DNA of 64,000 bases from Paenibacillus amylolyticus (GCF_001570725.1 NZ_BCNV01000001.1:62001-126000); one strand, 5' to 3'; shown: positions 7,229 to 18,818, counted from the first letter of the stretch. Notes: generated by a model not told the origin, from the sequence alone. Translations and numbers: made by a program.

Positions 7229-10228
7229 TTGAACATGAAGGGGAGCTGGTGGAGACGAGTCGCCATGATTGCGTTATCGGCAGGACTACTGGCAGGAAGT
7301 TTATCGATGGGTACAGGACTTCGTAAGGCGGATGCGGCCGCCGGAAACCAGAATTATGCTGAAGCATTGCAAAAGGCCATCTATTTCTATGAAGCACAGC
7401 GTTCAGGTCCATTACCAGCGAATAATCGGGTCGAATGGCGTGGCAATTCGGGCATGCAGGATGGGGCTGATGTAGGCGTTGATCTGACCGGAGGATGGTA
7501 TGATGCCGGAGATCATGTGAAATTCGGATTACCGATGGCGTATTCTGCTACCATGCTGGCCTGGTCCGTCGTGGAATACCGCGAAGGATATGAGCAGGCA
7601 GGGCAACTGGAGGAGGTTAAGGATAATATCAAGTGGGCCACAGACTATTTTATGAAAGCGCATACGAAACCAAATGAATTATGGGGACAAGTCGGAGCCG
7701 GGAATACGGATCACGCCTGGTGGGGCCCTGCTGAAGTGATGCAGATGAACCGGCCTGTCTTTAAGATTGATGCTTCCTGTCCGGGCAGTGACCTGGCGGG
7801 AGAAACAGCGGCATCACTGGCAGCTGCATCAATTGTATTTGCCGATGATGATCCTGTGTATGCTGCGAAGCTGCTTCAACATGCGAAGGAGCTGTATCAC
7901 TTTGCAGATACTTACCGGGGGAAATACTCCGATTGTATTACCGATGCACAATCGTTCTATAACTCATGGTCCGGATATTATGATGAGCTGGCATGGGGTG
8001 GAGCATGGCTTTATTTAGCCACTAATGATAGCGCTTACTTGTCCAAAGCGATTGCGGCAACCAATCAGTGGTCTTCCAGTGGAGGTGCTGCCAATTGGCC
8101 ATATACCTGGACACAAGGCTGGGACAATAAAAACTACGGTGCTCAGATTTTGCTGGCTCGTATTACGTCCAGTCTGAACATGCCGGAGGCCGCAAGGTTT
8201 ATTCAATCTACTGAGCGTAACCTGGATTATTGGTCTGTCGGGACCAATGGACAGAGAGTCAGATACACACCGGGAGGTCTGGCGTGGCTGGATCAGTGGG
8301 GCTCGCTCCGGTATGCAGCGAATGCATCCTTTATCTCGTTTGTCTATTCCGACTGGGTCAGTGATCCTGTGAAGAAATCCAGATATCAGGATTTCGCCGT
8401 TTCACAAATGAACTACATTTTGGGAGATAATCCACGTCAGAGCAGTTATGTGGTCGGGTACGGACAAAATGCACCCCAGCATCCGCATCACCGGACCGCT
8501 CACGGTTCTTGGTTGAACAATGAGGATGTCCCGGCGAATCACCGCCATATTCTGTATGGTGCCATGGTCGGTGGCCCGGATGCATCGGATGGGTATACCG
8601 ATGATATCGGGGATTATGTGAGCAATGAGGTGGCAACGGATTATAACGCGGGGTTCACTGGTGCGCTGGCCAAAATGAATCTGCTGTTTGGTCAGAATCA
8701 TCAGCCCCTTGCAAACTTCCCTGCACCTGAGACGAAGGGTGATGAGTTCTTTGTAGAGGCTGCTGTCAAATCATCCGGTTCCAATTATACGGAAATCAGG
8801 GCACAGCTTAATAATCGGTCTGCTTGGCCTGCCCGCATGGGAGATCAACTGTCCTTTAAGTATTTCCTTGATCTGAGCGAAGTGTATGCTGCGGGACGTA
8901 CTGTATCGGACGTGCAAGTGACGACCTCCTACACGGAGGGGGCGACTGTATCCCAACCGGTTGTAGTCAATACAGCCCAGCATATCTATGCCATTACAGC
9001 GAACTTCGGTAATACGAAGATCTATCCCGGCGGGGAAGGAAATTATCGTAAAGAAGTTCAGTTCCGCATTACAGGCCCACAGGGCGCATGGAATGCAAGC
9101 AATGATCATTCGTTCCAGACGCTGACTACAGGCAATCCTGTGAAGAGCGTATACCTTCCTGTCTACGATGCAGGGGTGAAGGTGTATGGACAGGAGCCAG
9201 GCATTACACCAATCACGGTTCCAGGCGCACCTGCTGGCGTGCAGGCTGTGGGGGGCAGCAATCAGGTTAGCTTGACCTGGGCCGCTGCACCTGGGGCCGA
9301 ATCATACACGGTGAAGCGTTCCGAGGTGAGTGGAGGACCGTATACATCTGTCGTGACGGGTGTTAATGGATTGACCTATACGAACACGGGACTGACGAAT
9401 GGGAAGGCTTATTATTATGTGGTAACCGCTGCGAATACAGCAGGTGAATCTTCGAATTCTATACAGGTGTCGGCTACACCGCAAGCAGCAACGACTTTGC
9501 CGGGAGCGCTGACTTTAAGTGGGACAGCTGGCAATGCGCAGTCGATCCTGACCTGGACAGCAGCCTCGGGCGCTACTAGTTATAAGGTGCAACGTTCGGT
9601 AGCAGGCGGGGCATATGCGGATGTGGCAACCGGATTGTCCGTGCTGACTTACACCGATACGACAGCCGTGAATGGCACCACGTACAATTACCGGATTGCA
9701 GCAGTGAATGCGAACGGACAGACGCTGTCCAATGTCCTGGCACTGACGCCTTCTGCACCTCCGGTGACGACCGGTACACTCGAAGTGCAGTACCGCAGCG
9801 GAGGGTCCGGGAATTCGAGCAATGCAGTAACCCCGCAGTTCAATGTGAAAAATACCGGAACACAGGCGATTGATCTCAGTACCGTGAAGATCCGATATTA
9901 TTTCACCAAGGATGGTACGGAGAATATGACCTTCTGGTGTGACTATGCCCAGATGGGCACAGCCAATATCGAAGGGACATTTGTCGCAGTGAATCCTGCA
10001 AAGGGTACAGCAGACACGTATCTGGAGATCAGCTTCAAGTCCGGAGCGGGCAGTTTGGCCGCTGGAGCAGAGACCGGCGTGATTCAGGCACGCTTTTCCA
10101 AAAATAACTGGAGCAATTTCGATCAAAGTAATGACTATTCCTTTGACGCCACCAAGACGGCCTTTACTGTCTGGAACAAGGTAACTGGGTATCAGGGAAG
10201 CACCAAAGTATGGGGCTTGGAGCCGTAA
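7229..10228 (+). CDS. GH9 endoglucanase with CBM3c, two Fn3 and CBM3
   Basis: 999 aa, secreted. The signal peptide runs to about residue 36. The GH9 catalytic domain (about 40-485) carries GGWYDAGDHVKFG, whose Asp pair (92, 95) activates water. It also has HHRTAHGSW and the likely catalytic acid Glu467 in YVSNEVATDYN. CBM3c (about 495-645) makes GH9 enzymes processive. Two Fn3 modules (about 664-755 and 757-846) and a cellulose-binding CBM3 (849-999) follow. The start appears to be TTG at 7229, eight bases after GAGGAG; the ATG at 7235 is the alternative. It is followed 94 bp later by the GH48 gene. Together they form the classic synergistic endo/exo cellulase pair. Confidence 0.95.
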   Translation: MNMKGSWWRRVAMIALSAGLLAGSLSMGTGLRKADAAAGNQNYAEALQKAIYFYEAQRSGPLPANNRVEWRGNSGMQDGADVGVDLTGGWYDAGDHVKFGLPMAYSATMLAWSVVEYREGYEQAGQLEEVKDNIKWATDYFMKAHTKPNELWGQVGAGNTDHAWWGPAEVMQMNRPVFKIDASCPGSDLAGETAASLAAASIVFADDDPVYAAKLLQHAKELYHFADTYRGKYSDCITDAQSFYNSWSGYYDELAWGGAWLYLATNDSAYLSKAIAATNQWSSSGGAANWPYTWTQGWDNKNYGAQILLARITSSLNMPEAARFIQSTERNLDYWSVGTNGQRVRYTPGGLAWLDQWGSLRYAANASFISFVYSDWVSDPVKKSRYQDFAVSQMNYILGDNPRQSSYVVGYGQNAPQHPHHRTAHGSWLNNEDVPANHRHILYGAMVGGPDASDGYTDDIGDYVSNEVATDYNAGFTGALAKMNLLFGQNHQPLANFPAPETKGDEFFVEAAVKSSGSNYTEIRAQLNNRSAWPARMGDQLSFKYFLDLSEVYAAGRTVSDVQVTTSYTEGATVSQPVVVNTAQHIYAITANFGNTKIYPGGEGNYRKEVQFRITGPQGAWNASNDHSFQTLTTGNPVKSVYLPVYDAGVKVYGQEPGITPITVPGAPAGVQAVGGSNQVSLTWAAAPGAESYTVKRSEVSGGPYTSVVTGVNGLTYTNTGLTNGKAYYYVVTAANTAGESSNSIQVSATPQAATTLPGALTLSGTAGNAQSILTWTAASGATSYKVQRSVAGGAYADVATGLSVLTYTDTTAVNGTTYNYRIAAVNANGQTLSNVLALTPSAPPVTTGTLEVQYRSGGSGNSSNAVTPQFNVKNTGTQAIDLSTVKIRYYFTKDGTENMTFWCDYAQMGTANIEGTFVAVNPAKGTADTYLEISFKSGAGSLAAGAETGVIQARFSKNNWSNFDQSNDYSFDATKTAFTVWNKVTGYQGSTKVWGLEP
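9218..10225 (+). repeat. Fn3-Fn3-CBM3 cassette, copy 1
   Basis: This C-terminal coding segment of the GH9 gene recurs as 12590-13595 in the GH48 gene. Module order, length (about 1.0 kb) and most codons match. An example is the block encoding TGTLEVQYR followed by FNVKNTGT. Confidence 0.85.
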
Positions 10229-10322
10229 CTGGCGCACAATCAGAAGCCGAAGAACAGCATGGGCAGACCAACAGCAACAGCGTTTATATTTAATTTCCAC
10301 TATTCCAGGGAGGTATATATTC

Positions 10323-13300
10323 ATGTTGAAATCAGCTGCGAAAAAAAGTTTAACAGCCATGCTGGCGGGAACCGTCATGTTGACCGGATACACCGGACTC
10401 TGGGCAGGGCCGCAAACGGCACATGCCGCAGATCAGGCCATCGAGATTCAGTCAGACAGCATTAATGAAGCCCGGTTTTTGCAATTGTATGATCAGTTAA
10501 AAGATCCGGCGAACGGATATTTTTCTCCAGAGGGCATTCCGTATCACTCCATTGAAACGCTGCTCAGCGAGGCACCGGATTATGGGCACATGACGACATC
10601 AGAGGCGTACAGTTACTGGCTATGGCTAGAGACGATGTACGGTCACTATACGGGGGATTGGTCCAAACTGGAAGCGGCATGGGATAGCATGGAAAAATAC
10701 ATTATTCCGGTCAATGAAGGCGATGGCAAGGAAGAGCAGCCTACCATGAGTTCTTACAATCCGAATAGCCCTGCCACTTATGCAGCGGAAAAACCATTCC
10801 CGGATCAATATCCATCGGCGATTAATGGACAATATGCAGCAGGAAAGGACCCGCTGGATGCGGAATTCAAAGCAGCTTACGGGAACAATCAGACCTATCT
10901 GATGCACTGGTTGCTGGACGTGGATAATTGGTACGGATATGGAAACCTGTTGAATCCATCTCATACGGCTGCCTATGTGAATACGTTCCAGCGTGGAGAG
11001 CAGGAGTCGGTGTGGGAAGCCATTCCGCATCCGTCTCAGGATAATAAAACATTTGGTAAGCCGAACGAGGGCTTCATGAGCCTGTTCACGAAAGAAACGC
11101 AAGCACCATCAGCGCAGTGGCGTTATACAAATGCAACCGATGCCGATGCACGTGCAGTACAGGTGTTGTACTGGGCGAAGGAGATGGGATACACCAATAC
11201 GGCGTATCTGGATAAGGCCAAGAAGATGGGTGACTATCTGCGATATGGTATGCACGACAAGTACTTCCAGAAGATCGGCAGTGCGAAGAATGGTACACCA
11301 ACCCCGGGTACAGGTAAGGATTCCAACATGTATCTCATGGCCTGGTATACGTCATGGGGCGGTGGCTTGGGTCAAGGTGGGGATTGGGCTTGGCGGATTG
11401 GTGCGAGCCATACGCATCAGGCCTATCAGAATCCGGTCGCGGCATACGCCTTGTCTGATCCGGCAGGTGGCTTGATTCCGAAATCAGCTACAGCCAAGGC
11501 AGACTGGAATGCATCCTTGAAGCGCCAGCTGGAGTTCTACACATGGTTACAATCCCATGAAGGAGCGATCGGCGGGGGCGCAACGAACAGTCTGGACGGT
11601 TCATACAAAGCCTATCCGGCTGGGGTGAGCACATTCTATGACATGGCATATCAGGAGGCTCCTGTATATCGTGATCCTGATTCGAACACATGGTTTGGAT
11701 TCCAAGCATGGTCGCTGGAACGTGTAGCCGAGATGTATTATATTCTTGCCGAGAGCGGGGATCTGAGTTCCGAGAACTTCCAGATGGCCAAAAAAGTCAT
11801 TACCAAGTGGATCGACTGGTCCAAGGATTATGTATTTGTGGATGAGCGTCCAGTGACGGATGCCCAAGGGTACTATCTGAACGCAGCAGGCGGGCGGATT
11901 CTTGGTGGTCTGAATGCACAGGTAGCGACAACACCAGCCCCAGGAGAGTTCTGGATTCCAGGCAGTCAGGAGTGGCAAGGTCAACCGGATAAATGGAATG
12001 GCTTCAGTTCCTTCACGGAAAATCCGAACTTCCGTGTGGTCACCAAAGATCCTGCACAGGACACAGGGGTACTGGGAAGTTACATTAAGGCGCTGACCTT
12101 CTTTGCCGCAGGAACCCAGGCAGAGAATGGAACGCTCAGTGCCAAAGGTCAGGAAGCGAAGGATCTGGCTGAGACACTGCTGGATACGGCGTGGGATTAC
12201 AATGATGGCGTGGGGATTGTAACGGAAGAAGTGCGTAAAGACTACTTCCGCTTCTTCGCAAAAGAGATCTACATTCCTGCGAACTGGTCAGGAACGTTCG
12301 GTCAGGGCAATACGATTCCTGGTACAGCAGGTGTACCTTCCGATCCGGCAAAAGGCGGCAATGGCGTATACATTGGATACTCCGATCTGCGTCCAGCAAT
12401 CAAGCAAGATCCAGCATGGGCTTACCTGGATAATCTGTACAAAACGTCGTATAATCCGACAACGAAAACATGGGAAAATGGCGCACCAACCTTTACGTAT
12501 CACCGTTTCTGGTCACAGGTGGATATGGCTACAGCATACGGCGAGTATGATCGTCTCCTCGGCGATGCTGATAGTCCGGAAGTGGAAATACCCGCTGCTC
12601 CTGCTGGCGTAACAGCAACTGGAGGAAGCGAGCAAGTGGTTCTGAATTGGAATGCAGCTGCTGGTGCAGCCTCGTATACCGTGAAACGTGCAGAAGTGAA
12701 CGGTGGTCCTTATACGCCTGTAGCGACAGGGGTCACAGGATCAACATTCACGGACACAGGCTTGACCAATGGCACAACATATTATTATGTGATTACTGCG
12801 GTGAATGCTGTAGGTGAGTCCACACCGTCAACACAGGCATCTGCAACACCGCTGGCAGGTGTTGTTGTGCCAGGCGTATTCAACCTTACTGGAACGGCTG
12901 GTAATGCCCAGGCGGTACTGACATGGACAGCATCGACTGGAGCAGCAAGTTATAAGGTACAACGTTCGGTAGGCAGCGGAGCATATGCGGATCTGGCGAC
13001 AGGGTTGACCGCACTGACGTATACCGATGCTACAGCGGTGAATGGTACAGCTTACAATTACAGAGTCGTTGCTATCAATACGAGTGGTCAGACGAATTCG
13101 AATGTATTGGTGTTGACACCATTAGCACCTCCAGTCACAACGGGAACGCTTGAAGTACAATACCGTAATGGTAGTTCAGGAACTTCGGGCAATGCGATTA
13201 CTCCACAGTTCAATGTGAAGAACACGGGTACAACTGCTGTGGACTTGAGCAAAGTGAAGGTCCGGTATTATTTCACGAAGGACAGTGCCGCTGATCTGAG

Positions 13301-13598
13301 TTTCTGGTGTGATTATGCACAGATTGGTAGCGGTAACGTGGAAGGGCATTTTGTTTCCGTAGATCCGGCCAAGGGCACGGCAGATACGTATCTGGAGATT
13401 AGTTTTAAACCGGGTGCTGGCAGCTTGGCTGCGGGTGCCGAGACCGGAGTTATCCAGGGACGTTTTTCGAAAAACAACTGGACGAATTTTGATCAAACCA
13501 ATGATTATTCCTTTGATTCCACCAAAACGGCCTTCAGTGCCTGGACGAAAGTGACAGCTTACCAGGATGGCGCCAAAGTATGGGGAATTGAACCTTAA
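10323..13598 (+). CDS. GH48 reducing-end cellobiohydrolase with two Fn3 and CBM3
   Basis: 1091 aa, secreted. The signal peptide ends near AHA-A (about 36). The GH48 catalytic domain spans about 40-745. It opens with NEARFLQLYDQLKDPANGYF and contains EAPDYGHMTTSEAYSYW. Glu94 in TTSEA aligns with the catalytic acid of Clostridium CelF (Glu55). Two Fn3 modules (about 757-940) and CBM3 (941-1091) closely match the C-terminus of the preceding GH9 protein. GH48 enzymes release cellobiose processively and are the key exo-activity of free cellulase systems. The ribosome binding site is AGGGAGG about 12 bases before the ATG. The 94-bp gap to GH9 shows no terminator, so the two are probably co-transcribed. 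Confidence 0.95.
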   Translation: MLKSAAKKSLTAMLAGTVMLTGYTGLWAGPQTAHAADQAIEIQSDSINEARFLQLYDQLKDPANGYFSPEGIPYHSIETLLSEAPDYGHMTTSEAYSYWLWLETMYGHYTGDWSKLEAAWDSMEKYIIPVNEGDGKEEQPTMSSYNPNSPATYAAEKPFPDQYPSAINGQYAAGKDPLDAEFKAAYGNNQTYLMHWLLDVDNWYGYGNLLNPSHTAAYVNTFQRGEQESVWEAIPHPSQDNKTFGKPNEGFMSLFTKETQAPSAQWRYTNATDADARAVQVLYWAKEMGYTNTAYLDKAKKMGDYLRYGMHDKYFQKIGSAKNGTPTPGTGKDSNMYLMAWYTSWGGGLGQGGDWAWRIGASHTHQAYQNPVAAYALSDPAGGLIPKSATAKADWNASLKRQLEFYTWLQSHEGAIGGGATNSLDGSYKAYPAGVSTFYDMAYQEAPVYRDPDSNTWFGFQAWSLERVAEMYYILAESGDLSSENFQMAKKVITKWIDWSKDYVFVDERPVTDAQGYYLNAAGGRILGGLNAQVATTPAPGEFWIPGSQEWQGQPDKWNGFSSFTENPNFRVVTKDPAQDTGVLGSYIKALTFFAAGTQAENGTLSAKGQEAKDLAETLLDTAWDYNDGVGIVTEEVRKDYFRFFAKEIYIPANWSGTFGQGNTIPGTAGVPSDPAKGGNGVYIGYSDLRPAIKQDPAWAYLDNLYKTSYNPTTKTWENGAPTFTYHRFWSQVDMATAYGEYDRLLGDADSPEVEIPAAPAGVTATGGSEQVVLNWNAAAGAASYTVKRAEVNGGPYTPVATGVTGSTFTDTGLTNGTTYYYVITAVNAVGESTPSTQASATPLAGVVVPGVFNLTGTAGNAQAVLTWTASTGAASYKVQRSVGSGAYADLATGLTALTYTDATAVNGTAYNYRVVAINTSGQTNSNVLVLTPLAPPVTTGTLEVQYRNGSSGTSGNAITPQFNVKNTGTTAVDLSKVKVRYYFTKDSAADLSFWCDYAQIGSGNVEGHFVSVDPAKGTADTYLEISFKPGAGSLAAGAETGVIQGRFSKNNWTNFDQTNDYSFDSTKTAFSAWTKVTAYQDGAKVWGIEP
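12590..13595 (+). repeat. Fn3-Fn3-CBM3 cassette, copy 2
   Basis: Second copy of the roughly 1.0-kb cassette at 9218-10225, in the same frame and module order at the end of the GH48 gene. It differs by scattered substitutions rather than large gaps. Confidence 0.85.
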
Positions 13599-13644
13599 GC
13601 GAGCTGTTCGACCAGTCGTAGGAATGATATGAACGATACAGGTT

Positions 13645-13679
13645 AAGCCGGGGAGAAATCCCTGGCTTTTTCTTTTTTT
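13645..13679 (+). terminator. Terminator of the cellulase operon
   Basis: AAGCCGGGGA and TCCCTGGCTT form a stem with a GAA loop. It is followed by TTTCTTTTTTT. Confidence 0.9.
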
Positions 13680-13774
13680 ATGAAAATACTTAAAATTTGA
13701 ACGATCTTGACCGAAGAATATAAAGGGTAATTATGTAATTAATTCAACTATTTTAAATGAGAGGAAGGTTGAGT

Positions 13775-14974
13775 ATGTTTAATGTTTTTGGAAAAAAGAT
13801 TCGAATCAGCTTGTTACTTGCCATGGTTATTACGTTTGTACTTCAGGATTTTACAGGAGGGATCCACGTCGCTGAAGCAGCGGGTAGCGTCATTAAGGCC
13901 ACGGACTTAGGTGTGAAGGTCAACTCCAAATCTTCACAAACGAAGGAAATTCAAAATGCATTGAAGTATTTCTATGACCGGGGCGTAGAGGGAACGATTC
14001 ATTTTCCAAAAGGAACCTATCTGGTAGACGAATCCATTCGTCTATATGCAGGAGTAAGTCTGTCCGGTGACGGAATAGGCCAAACGATATTTAAGAAAAC
14101 CGGTTCGGCAGGCCAATATGTGATTGGTAACCCGATTCTGCGCAACAATGATCCACGCCTCAACATCAAATTATCGGATATCACGATTGATGCAGATCGT
14201 ACGAATCGCGAGGCCCGTGGTGAGAGTCAGGTAGGCGGCATCATTATGGATATGGCTGTATCTCACCTCACATTGGACCGCATGGAGATTCGGGATACAA
14301 CGATTGGTGCACTGCTTCGCAGAACGAAGGATTCGGAGATTATCAATAGCCGTTTTGACCGGAATAATGGACATGCCATTGCGACAGGACACGAGAGTTA
14401 TCCGGCAGGTGAGTTCACGAATGTCAAAATTATGAATAACCAAATTACCAACTCAGGCGGGGGCAGTGGCATCAATCTGTCACGTGCAACCTTCACAACA
14501 GTATCCGGGAATCAGATTATTAATAAAACTCATCAAACGGATGGATACGCAGGTATTCGCATTCCCAATGAAGGCGCCAACAACACGATTAATAACAATG
14601 TGATTGAGAATTATCCGCGTGGAATCTTTGTACTAACGGGTGCGACAGGCAACCAGGTATACGAAAACACGATTATTAATGCATCCTTGCAGGCTATTCT
14701 GGTTGAATCGAACAACAATACATTCACCAGCAATACCATTTTCCAACGAAACGCAGCACTGAAACCCGATGCAATCATTCGACTGGCTAATGCCAACAAC
14801 AACAAGCTCATTGGTAACGAGATGACGACGAACGCTGGGTTTTCCGGGATTGGCATCCGTACCACTGCGTCGAGCAACAATGAGATTCGAAATAATGTGA
14901 CCGACACTGCTGGCAAATCAATCAGTATCGAGGGTGGAAGCAAAAATGTGAACACGGGGAACCGTAATCGGTAA
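13775..14974 (+). CDS. Secreted right-handed beta-helix protein (pectate lyase-like fold)
   Basis: 399 aa from the ATG at 13775, six bases after AGGAAGG. The in-frame ATG at 13757 lies upstream of that site. A signal peptide ends near AEAA (about 37). A pectate-lyase-3-type opening follows, with a HFPKGTYLVDESI segment that starts a parallel beta-helix. Many NxI/NNxI coil repeats then run to the end, such as NNTINNNVIENYPRGIFVLTG. This fold is shared by polysaccharide lyases, GH28 and carbohydrate epimerases. No clear catalytic triad can be picked out, so substrate and activity are open. Its position beside cellulases suggests plant-cell-wall action. Confidence 0.75.
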   Translation: MFNVFGKKIRISLLLAMVITFVLQDFTGGIHVAEAAGSVIKATDLGVKVNSKSSQTKEIQNALKYFYDRGVEGTIHFPKGTYLVDESIRLYAGVSLSGDGIGQTIFKKTGSAGQYVIGNPILRNNDPRLNIKLSDITIDADRTNREARGESQVGGIIMDMAVSHLTLDRMEIRDTTIGALLRRTKDSEIINSRFDRNNGHAIATGHESYPAGEFTNVKIMNNQITNSGGGSGINLSRATFTTVSGNQIINKTHQTDGYAGIRIPNEGANNTINNNVIENYPRGIFVLTGATGNQVYENTIINASLQAILVESNNNTFTSNTIFQRNAALKPDAIIRLANANNNKLIGNEMTTNAGFSGIGIRTTASSNNEIRNNVTDTAGKSISIEGGSKNVNTGNRNR

Positions 14975-15310
14975 ATGAACCATAGTAATGTTTACCATAT
15001 TTGCGATTTTAAACATTAAAACCTAGTTCTTATGACGCATGTCCTGGATGAGAATTTACCTAGCTCTTATACCGCAGAAAAATGAAGTACATCAAATAGT
15101 TACAATAATTTAACCTTTGAAAAAGAAGGAATCGGCAGTGTTTTTTACCAGCAGATGAAGGATAGACCCTGATACTTAGTGCTCAAGTGTGCCTATATCA
15201 ATACAGGACTTTCGACTGATGAACGTTATGGATAGCCCGTTTACAATGGGGCAAGCCCGGGAGAACCAAGCCAGGTTAAAATTCTGTAACATCAGGGGGA
15301 ACTCGACATC
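14975..15310 (+). other. 336-bp intergenic leader without assigned element
   Basis: The stretch between the beta-helix gene and the NlpC/P60 gene is AT-rich to about 15150 and then more mixed. A GGGC/GCCC-containing segment near 15232-15265 may fold. I found no convincing terminator, small ORF or known riboswitch core. It may be a long 5' untranslated region. Confidence 0.3.
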
Positions 15311-16105
15311 ATGAACTGGAAGAAAACCATTATTACGGCAAGTGTCACAGCAACGATGCTGATGGGAAGTCTGACGACAGGAGCACTAACGGCACAGGTA
15401 TCGGCAGCTGCTGTTGACAATTCACAAGTAAAAGTAATCTGGGGCGTAAACCTACGCACATCACCTACTTCTTCTGCGAAGGTTGTTCGCATGGTCGCTA
15501 AAGGGGAAACGGTAACGGTACTTCAGAAATCCGGTTCGGATTGGTACAAGATTAAGGATTCTGCTAACCGGACAGGCTACATATCTTCTTCATCCAAATA
15601 CACACAAGCTGTTAGTGGCAGCACAAGCGGCTCAGGTTCAGATAGTGGTACATCGGTTACTGGCAATGCGGCTGTGGAAAAAGTGATTGCGGCGGGGATG
15701 AAATATTGGGGGACACCGTATGAATTCGGAGCTAGTCGTAGCAGCACAGCTACTTTTGACTGTTCCAGCTTTGTACGTCAGGCCTTTATCGATGCACTTG
15801 GCATCAAGTTTCCAGCGGATTCCCGCAAACAGGGAGCCTATGTAAAAGAAAAGGGTGCGGTTCAGACCAACTGGAAAAACCTGAAACGCGGCGATCTGAT
15901 GTATTTCATGTCTTATAAGGGCAGTTCTGCATCATCGTATTCGGGCGTGAATAAATCCACTGCAACCATTACGCACACAGGGATTTACCTGGGCGACGGC
16001 AAAGTATTACACACATATTCCAACGCTGGCGGTGGTGTAACGACTAGTGATATCTCAGGCAAACATTGGGAGTATCGCTTCCTGTTCGGGGGTAGTGCAC
16101 TGTAG
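15311..16105 (+). CDS. Secreted SH3-NlpC/P60 peptidoglycan endopeptidase
   Basis: 264 aa. A signal peptide (hydrophobic 8-27, cleavage near VSA-AA) is followed by a bacterial SH3 domain (about 37-98, GVNLRTSPTSSAKVV). A Gly/Ser linker (100-120) leads to an NlpC/P60 cysteine peptidase domain. The catalytic Cys lies in TFDCSSFVRQAF near residue 156 and the His in ITHTGIYLGDG near 222. The enzyme should cleave D-Glu-diaminopimelate or related stem-peptide bonds during wall turnover. The ribosome binding site AGGGGGAA lies about 10 bases before the ATG. It is monocistronic. Confidence 0.92.
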   Translation: MNWKKTIITASVTATMLMGSLTTGALTAQVSAAAVDNSQVKVIWGVNLRTSPTSSAKVVRMVAKGETVTVLQKSGSDWYKIKDSANRTGYISSSSKYTQAVSGSTSGSGSDSGTSVTGNAAVEKVIAAGMKYWGTPYEFGASRSSTATFDCSSFVRQAFIDALGIKFPADSRKQGAYVKEKGAVQTNWKNLKRGDLMYFMSYKGSSASSYSGVNKSTATITHTGIYLGDGKVLHTYSNAGGGVTTSDISGKHWEYRFLFGGSAL

Positions 16106-16154
16106 GTTAGTACAAGTACCCTCTACGATATTCTGCAAATGTTCATATTTATAC

Positions 16155-16201
16155 AAAACACCTTCCATTCTGCCTTTGACAGGCAAGTGGAAGGTGTTTT
16201 T
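16155..16201. terminator. Bidirectional terminator
   Basis: AAAACACCTTCCA pairs with TGGAAGGTGTTTT around an inner TGCC/GGCA stem. It lies between convergent genes ending at 16105 and 16226. Confidence 0.88.
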
Positions 16202-16225
16202 GTGATATTTATTATTCCGATAAAC

Positions 16226-17134
16226 TCAATCCTGATAATACAGTCGGAACAGGATATCCTGGTTGTAGTTACCGAATCCCTCACCATACAAGGTAAGACC
16301 GCCTACATGCTGGGCATCTTCTTCCACGGAGAGACGCAAGGTCCACTGGTTTCGTTCCACCGGAATATCCGCGAGTGTGATCTCGGACAAGTGCTGTCCA
16401 TCAATAAACGTACCTTCATTCGTAATTCGCAGCACCTTGAGCATGCCGTATTGATTGACACTGTCACTCCACCATTCCGGGGTGAACATGCCGCGTCCGT
16501 TGCCTGAATCTCCGGGGCTTGTCCACTCCCCCAATCGGATGCCATTAAGCATGAATGTAATATCCGAGGGCCAATTCGGATTAACCGAAGGGGCTTCTGA
16601 CCCTATTTCGAGTGATAATTCAATGGCATTGATCTGTTGTCCGGATAAGATATAGTTTGGAATTTTGTACTCCACGAATCCACGGCCAAACCATAGAATA
16701 TGGGCGTGCATGCGCTCGGGGTCGAGGAAATAACGAGGGTCGTCGTATTGTCCAATGACCTGAGTAGATGTAGCCAGACCACATGTGGGATAGACATCAA
16801 AATGAGTGTAGTGCCCCACTGGTACAGAAACCTCATGGAGCTTGCGGGATGTGCCGGTTTCCTGAGGCATGGAGATGCCAATCCAGTCTACAGCAAGGCT
16901 GTTCATTTTATGTGTGCCGCCGTCTTTGCGTATCATTTTGGACTGAATAATGCCAACATCCTGAAGTTTACGGACATGCATGGTTACGATAGCACTACTC
17001 AAACCGAGTGAAGCAGCGAGGTCTTTCACATTCATCGGAGTCTCTGCAACGAGGCGGATGATCTGTAGACGGACTTCACTGGCAAGTGCTTCATATAGGG
17101 GTAGCCATTCGGCATCGGTATTTGCTCTAATCAC
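16226..17134 (-). CDS. ArsR-like HTH regulator with C-terminal ligand domain, arabinose-type
   Basis: 302 aa. The N-terminal winged helix (about 10-80) has an ArsR-type core, EVRLQIIRLV then LAASLGLSSAIVTMHVRKLQ. The remaining 210 residues form a beta-rich domain with PTCGLAT, DDPRYF, NWPSDITFMLNG and WTSPGD blocks. The whole protein is paralogous to the one at 44404-45321, with all these blocks conserved. Each copy is divergent from an arabinan-degrading gene, here the GH51 arabinofuranosidase. I infer that it senses an arabinose-derived sugar and controls the neighbouring gene and itself. Aromatic and Gly-rich blocks suggest a carbohydrate-binding beta-sandwich. It does not resemble AraR of the GntR/LacI type. 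Confidence 0.75.
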   Translation of the reverse strand: MIRANTDAEWLPLYEALASEVRLQIIRLVAETPMNVKDLAASLGLSSAIVTMHVRKLQDVGIIQSKMIRKDGGTHKMNSLAVDWIGISMPQETGTSRKLHEVSVPVGHYTHFDVYPTCGLATSTQVIGQYDDPRYFLDPERMHAHILWFGRGFVEYKIPNYILSGQQINAIELSLEIGSEAPSVNPNWPSDITFMLNGIRLGEWTSPGDSGNGRGMFTPEWWSDSVNQYGMLKVLRITNEGTFIDGQHLSEITLADIPVERNQWTLRLSVEEDAQHVGGLTLYGEGFGNYNQDILFRLYYQD

Positions 17135-17232
17135 AAGTGTTCCTCCATTTTCGTGTATAGAATTAAGTTAAACATAAATTCAGTGAAAAGAATAACATTT
17201 AGCAAAATTCCTGTTGAAATTAACGCTATAAT

Positions 17233-18818
<1,586 letters not shown>

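Noticed and set aside
9515..10393. 292-aa antisense frame opposite the GH9 gene end
   Set aside because: Arises from codon bias on the opposite strand of the Fn3-CBM3 region.
14975..15310. Possible ydaO-type c-di-AMP riboswitch before the NlpC/P60 gene
   Set aside because: Wall-hydrolase genes often have one, but I could not find its conserved blocks here.
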